Shown: in pieces, positions 8,266-14,772 of the stretch
Layout: every line of letters starts with the position of its first letter
Numbering within the stretch: the stretch's first letter is position 1
Assembly: GCA_964584495.1 (NCBI GenBank)
Contig: CAZPAH010000058.1
Span: forward strand, 1 to 17,004
Source of the DNA: CAZPAH01 sp964584495
GTDB lineage: Bacteria > Krumholzibacteriota > Krumholzibacteriia > Krumholzibacteriales > Krumholzibacteriaceae
DNA length: 17,004 bases
Direction of reading: 5' to 3'
Position numbers and translations under genes: made by a program
Notes under the pieces: generated by a model
What the model was told of the DNA's origin: nothing
The model's input: the letters and a program-made list of their open reading frames with translations, nothing else
Databases searched by the model: none

Positions 8266-8643
8266 TTAGCTGTTTACAACCAATCCGACCGCAGCGGGAT
8301 CTCCCATCTTGCCCCTCTGAGTCATCAGGTGACCGAAAGCGGCCCGCCAGTCGGGAAAGATCGAATACCTGTTTTCCTTTTCGAGGAATGAAAAAACCAT
8401 TACAAGATCTTCATCCAGGTCGCTGAAGAGGAGCTTGGACCCTTCAACCGACCAGTTTCTGAATATTTCCAGTACAGAGCGGTCTATACCGTCCACATCC
8501 TTGAAATCGATAATGCAGTAGCCCTTGTGCGATCTGGCCTTTCTTTCAAGAGAACGGATGAATTCGAGGGCATCATCCCCCATAAGCGTGCCGGAGATCC
8601 TGTAAATCTCGACTCCGTCCATTTCTGTAAGGTAAACCTTCAA
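8266..8643 (-). CDS. Small STAS-like protein inserted in the dcw cluster
   Basis: A 125-residue protein, not part of the textbook dcw set. The pattern resembles a STAS (anti-sigma factor antagonist) fold: a strand VEIYRISGTL (11-20), an amphipathic helix (24-38), a strand YCIIDFKDV (42-50), then a turn and helix GIDRSVLEIFRNW (52-64). In SpoIIAA-type proteins the phosphorylated serine sits in D-S-S-G-L; here D54-R55-S56-V57-L58 keeps the Asp and the second Ser but loses the Gly. The region after 85 has no recognised motif. The start is a TTG with GAGGG seven or so bases upstream, giving MKVYLTEMDG; ATG at residue 8 is an alternative. No partner kinase or sigma factor is in the window. The STAS call is inference from pattern; the reality of the gene is well supported by its spacing. 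Confidence 0.7.
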   Translation of the reverse strand: MKVYLTEMDGVEIYRISGTLMGDDALEFIRSLERKARSHKGYCIIDFKDVDGIDRSVLEIFRNWSVEGSKLLFSDLDEDLVMVFSFLEKENRYSIFPDWRAAFGHLMTQRGKMGDPAAVGLVVNS

Positions 8644-8654
8644 AATACGTCCCT

Positions 8655-8715
8655 CTAGTTCGAAGCCTATGCTTTTCGGAATCCCCGACGGCGCGGTCGG
8701 GCCTTTCGAAGCTAG
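8655..8715 (-). repeat. Nested inverted repeats between mraZ and the STAS-like gene
   Basis: The 68-base gap between mraZ and the next gene contains outer arms ctagttcgaa (8655-8664) and ttcgaagctag (8705-8715), complementary apart from one bulged base. Inside them is a perfect 6-base stem with a 6-base loop (cccgac 8684-8689, gtcggg 8696-8701). The upstream outer arm includes the mraZ stop codon. There is no run of U after the stem, so it is not a standard terminator. It could act as an RNA stability or attenuation element, or as a protein-binding palindrome. Structure is read by eye; function is not known. Confidence 0.45.
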
Positions 8716-9146
8716 TATTCCCAGTCACCCTCGATGAAGTTCCTGTCGGCTTCCTCGCTGGCCCTCACGTACTCTTCGGGCGCCCAGATTTCCATATAGT
8801 TGAGAACACCCGCCACGACGACCTTCTTCGGACTGCCTATAGCTTCGAGAAAATTCGTAGGGAGGGCCACGCGGCCCGCCTTATCTATATTTACCGTGAT
8901 CGATTTTCTGCTGTAGAACCTTATCGTCTCCCTCTTCCGCCTGCCGGGAGGAAGATCGTGGAGCTTTCGGACAACGGACTCATTCCACTCTCCCAGCGGG
9001 TACAGGTTCAGGCATTTCTCCTTACCCATGCTGAGAACATAGAAACCGCCGGCGTCCTCGGCGACCTGGCGCCTGAATTTCGCGGGAATCATCAGTCTTC
9101 CCTTCGAATCAAGAGTGCAATCGTAGTTTCCGAGAAAATTCTGCAT
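8712..9146 (-). CDS. mraZ: MraZ, transcriptional regulator of the dcw cluster
   Basis: DNA-binding protein of the MraZ/AbrB (SpoVT-AbrB-like) family that forms a ring-shaped oligomer and represses its own operon by binding TGGGN repeats. The 144 residues contain the two expected half-domains: DSKGRLMIP (13-21) and DKAGRVALP (88-96). The N-terminus MQNFLGNYDCTLD is typical of the family. The ATG is preceded by AGGA about eight bases upstream. It is the first gene of the dcw block, with a promoter and a ladder of TGGGN boxes 75-125 bases upstream, so direct autoregulation is likely. The C-terminal tail is acidic (EEADRNFIEGDWEY). Identification is secure. Confidence 0.97.
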   Translation of the reverse strand: MQNFLGNYDCTLDSKGRLMIPAKFRRQVAEDAGGFYVLSMGKEKCLNLYPLGEWNESVVRKLHDLPPGRRKRETIRFYSRKSITVNIDKAGRVALPTNFLEAIGSPKKVVVAGVLNYMEIWAPEEYVRASEEADRNFIEGDWEY

Positions 9147-9223
9147 CTGCCCGATCCTGCCCTTTATTGTCCCCGATCGTCCGCCTTAAAATCCCCATCC
9201 GATTGGAAAGACATCCCGAATCT

Positions 9224-9269
9224 CCCCATATCCATCCCATTGCACCCCACTTTATCCCACTATTTCCCA
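9224..9269 (-). promoter_or_regulatory. MraZ operator: array of TGGGN boxes
   Basis: Reading the minus strand, TGGGA (9265-9269), TGGGA (9255-9259), TGGGG (9245-9249) and TGGGA (9235-9239) are separated by exactly 5 bases each. A fifth box TGGGG (9224-9228) is set off by a 6-base spacer. A degenerate CGGGA (9214-9218) and a lone TGGGG (9193-9197) follow. TGGGN boxes with 5-base spacers are the established MraZ binding pattern. The boxes cover the promoter spacer, the -10 and the start region, which suits repression by occlusion. Confidence 0.88.
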
Positions 9270-9278
9270 CCATGTCAA
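9251..9278 (-). promoter_or_regulatory. Predicted sigma70-type promoter of the dcw operon
   Basis: On the minus strand a perfect -35 TTGACA (9273-9278) is followed after 16 bases by GATAAA (9251-9256), a 4-of-6 match to the -10. An 18-base spacing to TAAAGT is an alternative. Transcription would begin near 9244, leaving a leader of about 98 bases before the mraZ ATG. The MraZ boxes overlap it. An AT-rich tract lies directly upstream and might act as an UP-like element. Confidence 0.65.
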
Positions 9279-9279
9279 G

Positions 9280-9427
9280 GGAAAATACAGGACCGGCCGA
9301 TATTTTTTTGATTTTTAATCTGTTGTTTATAAATAAGTTGTGCTGGGATGTGTATTTTTGAATAATATTTTTTCGGTACTTTTGAGATTCCTACTTCTTC
9401 CCACTCTCTTTTGCGCTGAATAATCGA
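9280..9427. other. AT-rich intergenic stretch between the polysaccharide and dcw blocks
   Basis: Part of the 281-base gap between the methyltransferase stop and mraZ. About 9301-9380 is strongly AT-rich with several A/T runs. I see no convincing hairpin followed by a T run on the minus strand, so no clear terminator for the upstream genes. One isolated GTGGG (9400-9404, minus strand) is outside the box ladder. No gene-like frame is present. Confidence 0.6.
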
Positions 9428-10297
9428 CTATAAGGTTAATCTCGACCCGCCTGAATCCGTTCGACCTCTCCCGGAACGTTTTCCTTCCCTGCCGTCATCT
9501 TTCCTGGCCGTGACGATCAGGGTTCCGGCCAGCACCCGGACCAGCGGAATCCGCTCCAGAAGGTATTCTACGGTTCGGAAAAGAGGAAAGAGAAGATCGG
9601 GCGTGTTCTTGAAAACGAACAGCACCCTCTTCATCCCGGTGACGGCGAACCCCTCCGACTCCAGTAGTTTTCTGATCCCGGCGGGTTTCATAGGCCTGTG
9701 GTAGCTGTACGGGTGATAATCGCCCCGCTCGATGTCTCCCACAGGGTAGCACATAACGGGGAAGAGCTTTTTAAGGATCGGTAACTTCACTATCAGTCTC
9801 TTTACCGACTCGATCAACGACCTGTAATTGGGTGTCGAAAGAACGAAAACCCCTCCAGGTTCGAGCACCCTGGCCGCCTCCCTCACCGCCTTCACCCGAT
9901 CGGGCTCGAAGATATGCTCGAAGGTCTCTACCGCAGTCACGGCGGAAAAGGCTGAATCGACGAACGGCAGGGCGCTGATATCCGCCCCCGCTATGTTGAT
10001 CGTCACCCGGTTGGCCGATGCGACCTTCGAAGCGGCGGTGAAATCGTTCTGCACGATATCTATTCCGAACGGCCGGAATCCAGCCCGTTCGAGAAGGAAA
10101 AGATTGTAACCCCAGCCGCACCCGGCATCGAGGGCCCGTCCCCCGCGCCGCGAACGGGCGGCTATCCCGGTGACGGTCATGAATCGTCTCCTGCTGAGGT
10201 ATCGTTTCGCCTTCGAGCCGAGAAACCAGTTGGCCAGAAGGCTCGGCATCTCATCGCCGGTGATATTTCCCGGTATAACCGGATCGGGGAGGATCAT
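9428..10297 (-). CDS. Class I SAM-dependent methyltransferase
   Basis: Probable methyltransferase of 289 residues with a Methyltransf_11/23-like Rossmann fold. Motif I is ALDAGCGWGYN (55-65), an acidic residue ends strand 2 in GIDIVQ (D80), GADISALPF is at 104-112, VETFEHI (123-129) matches motif post-II, and LEPGGVFVLSTPN (145-157) is motif III. The C-terminal half (YHPYSYHRPMKPAGIRKLLESEGF) is also typical of sugar or lipid methyltransferases in polysaccharide clusters. Its ATG overlaps the preceding gene's stop (ATGA). The acceptor cannot be told from sequence; methylation of a glycan or of a lipid-linked intermediate is inferred from the neighbours. It is the last gene before the gap to mraZ. 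The tail after 266 is basic and low in complexity. Confidence 0.85.
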   Translation of the reverse strand: MILPDPVIPGNITGDEMPSLLANWFLGSKAKRYLSRRRFMTVTGIAARSRRGGRALDAGCGWGYNLFLLERAGFRPFGIDIVQNDFTAASKVASANRVTINIAGADISALPFVDSAFSAVTAVETFEHIFEPDRVKAVREAARVLEPGGVFVLSTPNYRSLIESVKRLIVKLPILKKLFPVMCYPVGDIERGDYHPYSYHRPMKPAGIRKLLESEGFAVTGMKRVLFVFKNTPDLLFPLFRTVEYLLERIPLVRVLAGTLIVTARKDDGREGKRSGRGRTDSGGSRLTL

Positions 10298-11886
10298 CTC
10301 ACCTCTCCTTCTACGGTCGGGTCTGACGTGCCGGCACTACCCTTCTCCCCCGCGCCGCCGGACCGGGCCTTTCCCTCTTCCCCGACAGCCCGGCTCCAGT
10401 CCAGCCTGTAGAGAACATAAACGACCGGACCGGGCTGCCTTATCCCGAGATTCTCGACCGTGCCGAAGACGACCGGCAGAAATTCCACCCCCCCTATGAC
10501 CTTTCCCGAAAATCTCAGGGGCTGCGGCGACCTGTCGACCAGGTAATCCGGCTCAAACACGAGATACAACCCCTCGTCGACGATTTCATCGTAATCGTGC
10601 AGCTTTCTCATCCTGTTGATCTCCGGCGATACAAGCCCCCCGAGATCCAGCACTTCCATACCGGAATAATATCCGATCGCGCCGATATCCGGAGTCGCAA
10701 CGGATTCGCCCGGGAGGGCGTTCTCCCCGAGGTATCTGCCGATACCGACAATCACCTCGTTCAAGCCTCTGGTAAATTCCCTAGTAGGCCGTACGACTAC
10801 GATCGAATAAAAAAGGATGTTCTGCGCGATGACGGCGGCCGTGAATATCGTGAGGGCCGCCGTCCGGTACTTCCCGGCGAATCGCCCCGCGAGCCTCGCG
10901 GCCGCCATGGCGCCCAGCGCCGTCAGAACGACCGTAACGGGAATCATGTACCTGGACAGGACCTGGAAATCAAGCACCACGTAGGCCGCCGGCAGGGCCG
11001 CGATCCAAAGAAGCGCCAGGAGGGCGCTCCTTCTGCGCACCTCATTCTCGAAGCGCAGCAGCCCCCTGTCGGTCGATATGCCCAGTACGATCAGAGCCAA
11101 GAGAGCAAGTGCCGGAAAGGCTCCGGTAGCTGCTATGATCCTTAAAGGAACCGCTGCGTGATGTAGGGTCAGGCCGGAAAGGATAGATCCCCCCTGCTTG
11201 GCGCCGGCCGTCAATGGAAAGTAGGTTCCCGTGTGCTTCTTGATGATAACGAACCAGACGGCGAAGAGGGGAATGGCCGCGGCCAGCCAGGAGAGACGTT
11301 TCGCGATCCTCTCCTTCCCGCCGACGGCCACGAATGAAACGGCGGCCAGAGGCACCATCAGAAGCGTTTCCGGCCTGGCGAGGTAGGAAAGATAGAGTGC
11401 GAGGGCGAAGAGAATCGAACTTCCTGTCGAGGACCCCGCCCGCACTGCGAGGAGAATCGAGGCGAGGACCATGAAAACGGCGAAAGAGCTCTCCATTCCC
11501 ACGGCGCTCCACCGGATGAGCCAGGCTTCAGACGCTGCCATCAGGACGGCGGCATAGGCTGCGGCCCTTTTTCCATCGAGAATTCGCACGAGCTGGAAAA
11601 CGAGCAGTATCGACGCGAACCCGAAAAAGCGCGAGAGGACGCCGCACCACACCGACATGTCGCCGCCGAGCAGGTGGACGAAAGCGAGAATCATCACCCA
11701 GAGCGGGCTCGTCGCACCGTAGGTCGGATCTCCCCTGTTGAAAGAAAGCTCTCCCGTCTCGGCCAGGTTGCGGGCGTACTGCATGTGGATATATGTATCG
11801 TCTATCATCGAGCCGCGTAACGGAAAGATCATGATCATGAAAAGAACGGCGCTTAAGGCGACGACGATGAGGTCCCTGCTCTTCAT
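10294..11886 (-). CDS. Polytopic membrane glycosyltransferase-like protein (GT-C type)
   Basis: A 530-residue membrane protein with roughly ten hydrophobic segments. After the first segment comes an extracytoplasmic loop with the acidic pair D29-D30 in MIDDTYIHMQYARNLAETG, then GELSFNRGDPTYGATSPLW. This DD plus N-x-G plus TSPLW layout is characteristic of GT-C enzymes that use polyprenyl-phosphate sugars as donors (the wider PMT/ArnT/AftB-like group). The C-terminal part from about 390 is a soluble, probably periplasmic domain with no motif I can name. It starts with ATG overlapping the upstream stop and ends overlapping the methyltransferase start, so it is in the same operon. The likely role is adding a sugar to a glycan or lipid on the outer face of the inner membrane. 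Donor and acceptor are unknown. Confidence 0.8.
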   Translation of the reverse strand: MKSRDLIVVALSAVLFMIMIFPLRGSMIDDTYIHMQYARNLAETGELSFNRGDPTYGATSPLWVMILAFVHLLGGDMSVWCGVLSRFFGFASILLVFQLVRILDGKRAAAYAAVLMAASEAWLIRWSAVGMESSFAVFMVLASILLAVRAGSSTGSSILFALALYLSYLARPETLLMVPLAAVSFVAVGGKERIAKRLSWLAAAIPLFAVWFVIIKKHTGTYFPLTAGAKQGGSILSGLTLHHAAVPLRIIAATGAFPALALLALIVLGISTDRGLLRFENEVRRRSALLALLWIAALPAAYVVLDFQVLSRYMIPVTVVLTALGAMAAARLAGRFAGKYRTAALTIFTAAVIAQNILFYSIVVVRPTREFTRGLNEVIVGIGRYLGENALPGESVATPDIGAIGYYSGMEVLDLGGLVSPEINRMRKLHDYDEIVDEGLYLVFEPDYLVDRSPQPLRFSGKVIGGVEFLPVVFGTVENLGIRQPGPVVYVLYRLDWSRAVGEEGKARSGGAGEKGSAGTSDPTVEGEVR

Positions 11887-13202
11887 TTCTCCTCCAGGAT
11901 CTCCGTTAAGACGGCTTCCAGTTTTTCCGCCCCAGCCCTTCTCGACAGGGCGGGCAGCTCTTCCAGCGAATATGCTCGATTGATCCCGCCATCGAGGTAC
12001 AGTTGGTAGAAGTTCCCGATCGCCCCGGCGATCCCCTCGTGATCTCCAGGCGAAACGACCTCTCCCCTGCGGTAGTTCCTCACTATCCGGGCCGCTTCCC
12101 CTTCCGGCGCTATAGCCAGAATGGGGCGTCTCGCTCCTATATACTCGAAAAGCTTTCCCGGTACAAGCCCCCGGTACCTTTCATCGTCGTGTTTTATGAG
12201 CAGAAGCAAATGGGCGCGCGTCTCGTCGAGAACGCACCGGGCGTGCGGAACGTTATCGACGAAGGAGACCTGCTCCTCGAGCCCGAGATCTTTAACCCAC
12301 CTTTCGTTCCCCGATTCGCGGGGCCCCATGAAAACGACCCGCACACCGTCGGCCGCCCCTCCCCACCGCTCGAGGAAAAGCGAAAATCCCTTGAGAAAAT
12401 TGCCGGTCGACCTGCCCAACGTAAGCATACCGCCGTGAAGTATCGTAAACGGCTTTTGAGGCGGTTTCCCCCCGCCGACGGGGAAGTCATCCTCGTCATA
12501 GCCGTTGGGAATTTTGACCGTGCGACTTTCCGGATACAGCTCCCTCATCTTGTCCATCTGCCAGTCTGTCGTCACTATGACTCTGTCGGCCCTCGAGACA
12601 CCTCGTTCCATCGCCCTGTGAATACGCCTATGAAGAAAGGTCGGGACGTCCCTCAGCCAAAGCGAGATCCAGGGATCCCTGAAATCCGCGATCCACGGAA
12701 TATTGTAGGAACGGGAGATTCTTCCGGCGCCGAGATGCGTGCTGTCCGGAGGAGAGGTCGAGTAGAGGGCGTCGAACTTCTCTTCCCGGCAGAGCTCCCC
12801 TGCCGCCTTCAATGCGAAGGGAACCCATCCAACGTATGTATCGGGAATCATAAACCATTCCCCTGCGCTCCTGAGCCAGCCGAACCTCCTCGTCGATCTT
12901 CGCGGGGCCGTCTCCGCCGATCTTCGTGCGATCTTTCCGAGAAGCCGCTGACCCGACAGTGAAGAGGTTCTTACAACCCTTACCCCGGATGGGACCTTCT
13001 CCATGAGTCCGGGATCGTTTATCCAGAACTCCCCCTCCATCGGCGTTATCACGGTCACCTTCCAGGAACCGCCCGCGAGGTGTCTCACGAACGACAGCGG
13101 TCTGTAGACCCCTCCGCCCGCCGCCGGTGGGAAGAAGTTTATGAGCATCAGTATCTTTTTCTCGCGGTCTTCGATCATCCCGTCAGCGCCGGCCTTGCAC
13201 AA
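11883..13202 (-). CDS. GT4-like glycosyltransferase
   Basis: Predicted cytoplasmic GT-B fold glycosyltransferase of 439 residues. The N-terminal half starts with a strand and the motif FFPPAAGGGVYRPLSFVRHL (23-42), then TSPPDSTHLGA and IPWIADFRDPWISLW, all characteristic of a GT4 subgroup found in polysaccharide clusters. The C-terminal half carries the donor-binding region GLVPGKLFEYIGARRPILAI followed by a glycine/glutamate segment (PEGEAARIV). The chosen start is TTG at 13202 because AAAGGA lies seven bases upstream. ATG at 13178 (residue 9) lacks a good Shine-Dalgarno. The TTG sits in the loop of a GCCGGC hairpin. Its stop overlaps the next ATG. It should add one sugar from a nucleotide donor to a lipid-linked acceptor; specificity is unknown. 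Confidence 0.85.
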   Translation of the reverse strand: MCKAGADGMIEDREKKILMLINFFPPAAGGGVYRPLSFVRHLAGGSWKVTVITPMEGEFWINDPGLMEKVPSGVRVVRTSSLSGQRLLGKIARRSAETAPRRSTRRFGWLRSAGEWFMIPDTYVGWVPFALKAAGELCREEKFDALYSTSPPDSTHLGAGRISRSYNIPWIADFRDPWISLWLRDVPTFLHRRIHRAMERGVSRADRVIVTTDWQMDKMRELYPESRTVKIPNGYDEDDFPVGGGKPPQKPFTILHGGMLTLGRSTGNFLKGFSLFLERWGGAADGVRVVFMGPRESGNERWVKDLGLEEQVSFVDNVPHARCVLDETRAHLLLLIKHDDERYRGLVPGKLFEYIGARRPILAIAPEGEAARIVRNYRRGEVVSPGDHEGIAGAIGNFYQLYLDGGINRAYSLEELPALSRRAGAEKLEAVLTEILEEK

Positions 13203-13208
13203 GCCGGC
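13188..13208 (-). repeat. GCCGGC hairpin around the TTG start of the GT4 gene
   Basis: Two copies of the self-complementary hexamer gccggc (13188-13193 and 13203-13208) flank a 9-base loop that contains the TTG start codon (13200-13202), just after the flippase gene. No T run follows, so it is not a clear terminator. In mRNA it could limit initiation of the glycosyltransferase. The effect is inference. Confidence 0.35.
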
Positions 13209-13230
13209 ATCCTTTCCCTGAATGAGACGG

Positions 13231-14772
13231 CTAGCGCGCCGCCGGAAATATCCATGCGACGATCCTTTTTCCCGCGACCGGCGGGATCATATCCTGGATG
13301 GCCGAAATCTCCGATCCGTCGAATATTCCTAGCAGCCCGACCGCCGTCCTCAGGACGAAGGGGGATGCGATGATAAGGAGTCCGACGGCGGGAAGCCCCC
13401 ATCTTTCGGTCGCCAGCACTCCCAACGGAGCCAGCACGGCGAAAGCGATAACGGCCCTTCCCGTTCTTCTTCCAGCACCGCCGAAGAAACCCTCCCTTTT
13501 CGACAACATTATCGCCGCGATCACCTGCACGAGGGTGGCCACCAGCTGGGCTGCAGCCATACCGGTGACGCCAATTGCCGGAACGAGAAGAAGGAAGGAG
13601 CCGAAGTAAGTCGCCATCCAAAGAAAATCACAGAGTACAGCCCACTTCATGAAATGGAGCGCCCTCATCGTAATGATGAGCGGAGCTATGAGCGCGGCGG
13701 CGGGCAGGCAGGGAATGAGAACCAGCAGAATGACATATGAGAAGCCGTAGGCTCCCCCGCTCAGAAGCAGGATCGCTTCCTTTCCCCCGACCGCCGCAAG
13801 GCCTGCGAAGAAAAGGGATGCTATGAGGGTCACTTTGGTGAAGAGCACTATCCTGCCCGAGAGATCGTTCCATCTCCCCTCCTCGAATATTCTGGTGATC
13901 TCCGGTTGCATGGCAACGACCGGAAAACCGAGAAACCTCTTCATGAGTCCGTTCAAACGCGATGCCACATGAAAAAGCGATATCGCCGATACGGGAAGCA
14001 GCGAAGTCATCACATACCTATCGACATCCGTGAAGGCCAGGGCCACTATGCTGAGCAGAATCGAATACCCCCAGTACGGAATAGCCGGCGGAAGAACGAC
14101 TCCGGGTCCGGCGCCCGCGTTTCCCGCCACGATCGATCTGCCCAGGATCAGGAAAAAAAACGGATACCCTGCGGCGGTGACCGCTGCGTTGACCACGAAC
14201 ACCGCCATGAAGAGAAACTCCAGGTCTAGCCTGTCACGTCTCAGCAGAATCCATCCCGTCAGGACCGCGAGGTAGGCGACCTCCAGGAACATCTGCATAC
14301 GCATTTCCCTGAGCCCGTTGAATCCCCCGTAGAGGAGGAGCTTGAATGCCATCGCCACGGAGGCGAGTGTCATCCACAAGACAATTCCATCGGAAAGGAA
14401 TCCTTCCCCTGTGCCGGCCGGCATCCAACTCCTCCAGTACCCGGCCGATGCATAAAGAACGGCCCCCGCCAGCAGAAGAACCGCCGACGATACAAGAAAA
14501 AGAGCGATCCCCTTTTTCCTCTGCCCCCGGTTCTCCAGTGATGGGAGAAATCTGATCAGCACCTGAGGAAGACCGAGAAGAATCACTGTCGAAAGGAGAA
14601 GTGAAAATCCCCTCAGCGCGACGAAAAGTCCGAATTCATCGGCGCCCAGCATTCTGCTGAGAACGCTCATCTGGACAAGCGAGAAGATCATTCCCGCTGC
14701 TCCGGAAGCGGCAAGCGCGATCGTGTTCTGGGTTATTCTCGATCCCCTGCGCCCTACCTCGGCCTTATCCAT
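13231..14772 (-). CDS. Wzx-type polysaccharide flippase (MOP superfamily)
   Basis: Membrane protein of 513 residues (517 if the upstream GTG at 14784 is used), with about 12-14 hydrophobic segments along its whole length. The start (SRITQNTIALAASGAAGMIFSLVQMSVLSRMLGADEFGLFVALRGF) matches the first helices of Wzx/RfbX-type exporters, with the common 'LGADEFGLF' turn between helices 1 and 2. It would move undecaprenyl-pyrophosphate-linked glycan repeat units across the inner membrane. The ATG at 14772 overlaps the end of the acyltransferase gene by 19 bases; neither candidate start has a strong Shine-Dalgarno. Neighbouring glycosyltransferases support the role. A MurJ-like lipid II flippase is a less likely alternative given the glycan-cluster setting. 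Confidence 0.88.
   Translation of the reverse strand: MDKAEVGRRGSRITQNTIALAASGAAGMIFSLVQMSVLSRMLGADEFGLFVALRGFSLLLSTVILLGLPQVLIRFLPSLENRGQRKKGIALFLVSSAVLLLAGAVLYASAGYWRSWMPAGTGEGFLSDGIVLWMTLASVAMAFKLLLYGGFNGLREMRMQMFLEVAYLAVLTGWILLRRDRLDLEFLFMAVFVVNAAVTAAGYPFFFLILGRSIVAGNAGAGPGVVLPPAIPYWGYSILLSIVALAFTDVDRYVMTSLLPVSAISLFHVASRLNGLMKRFLGFPVVAMQPEITRIFEEGRWNDLSGRIVLFTKVTLIASLFFAGLAAVGGKEAILLLSGGAYGFSYVILLVLIPCLPAAALIAPLIITMRALHFMKWAVLCDFLWMATYFGSFLLLVPAIGVTGMAAAQLVATLVQVIAAIMLSKREGFFGGAGRRTGRAVIAFAVLAPLGVLATERWGLPAVGLLIIASPFVLRTAVGLLGIFDGSEISAIQDMIPPVAGKRIVAWIFPAAR

Noticed and set aside
9109..9240. Possible 43-codon leader frame on the minus strand starting at an ATG in a MraZ box and running into mraZ
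   Set aside because: No Shine-Dalgarno, and its first codons consist of operator boxes; likely chance.
9214..9269. Regular short repeats considered as a CRISPR or tandem repeat array
   Set aside because: The 10-base period with TGGGN cores fits the MraZ operator; units are far too short for CRISPR.
9400..9404. Lone GTGGG on the minus strand upstream of the promoter as another MraZ box
   Set aside because: Isolated, about 130 bases from the ladder and out of the 10-base spacing; chance is likely.
9280..9427. Intrinsic terminator after the methyltransferase gene
   Set aside because: A and T runs are present but no convincing GC stem precedes a T run on the minus strand.
12003..12962. Plus-strand open frame of 319 codons opposite the GT4 gene
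   Set aside because: Antisense to a glycosyltransferase with clear motifs; arginine and proline-rich composition typical of a shadow.
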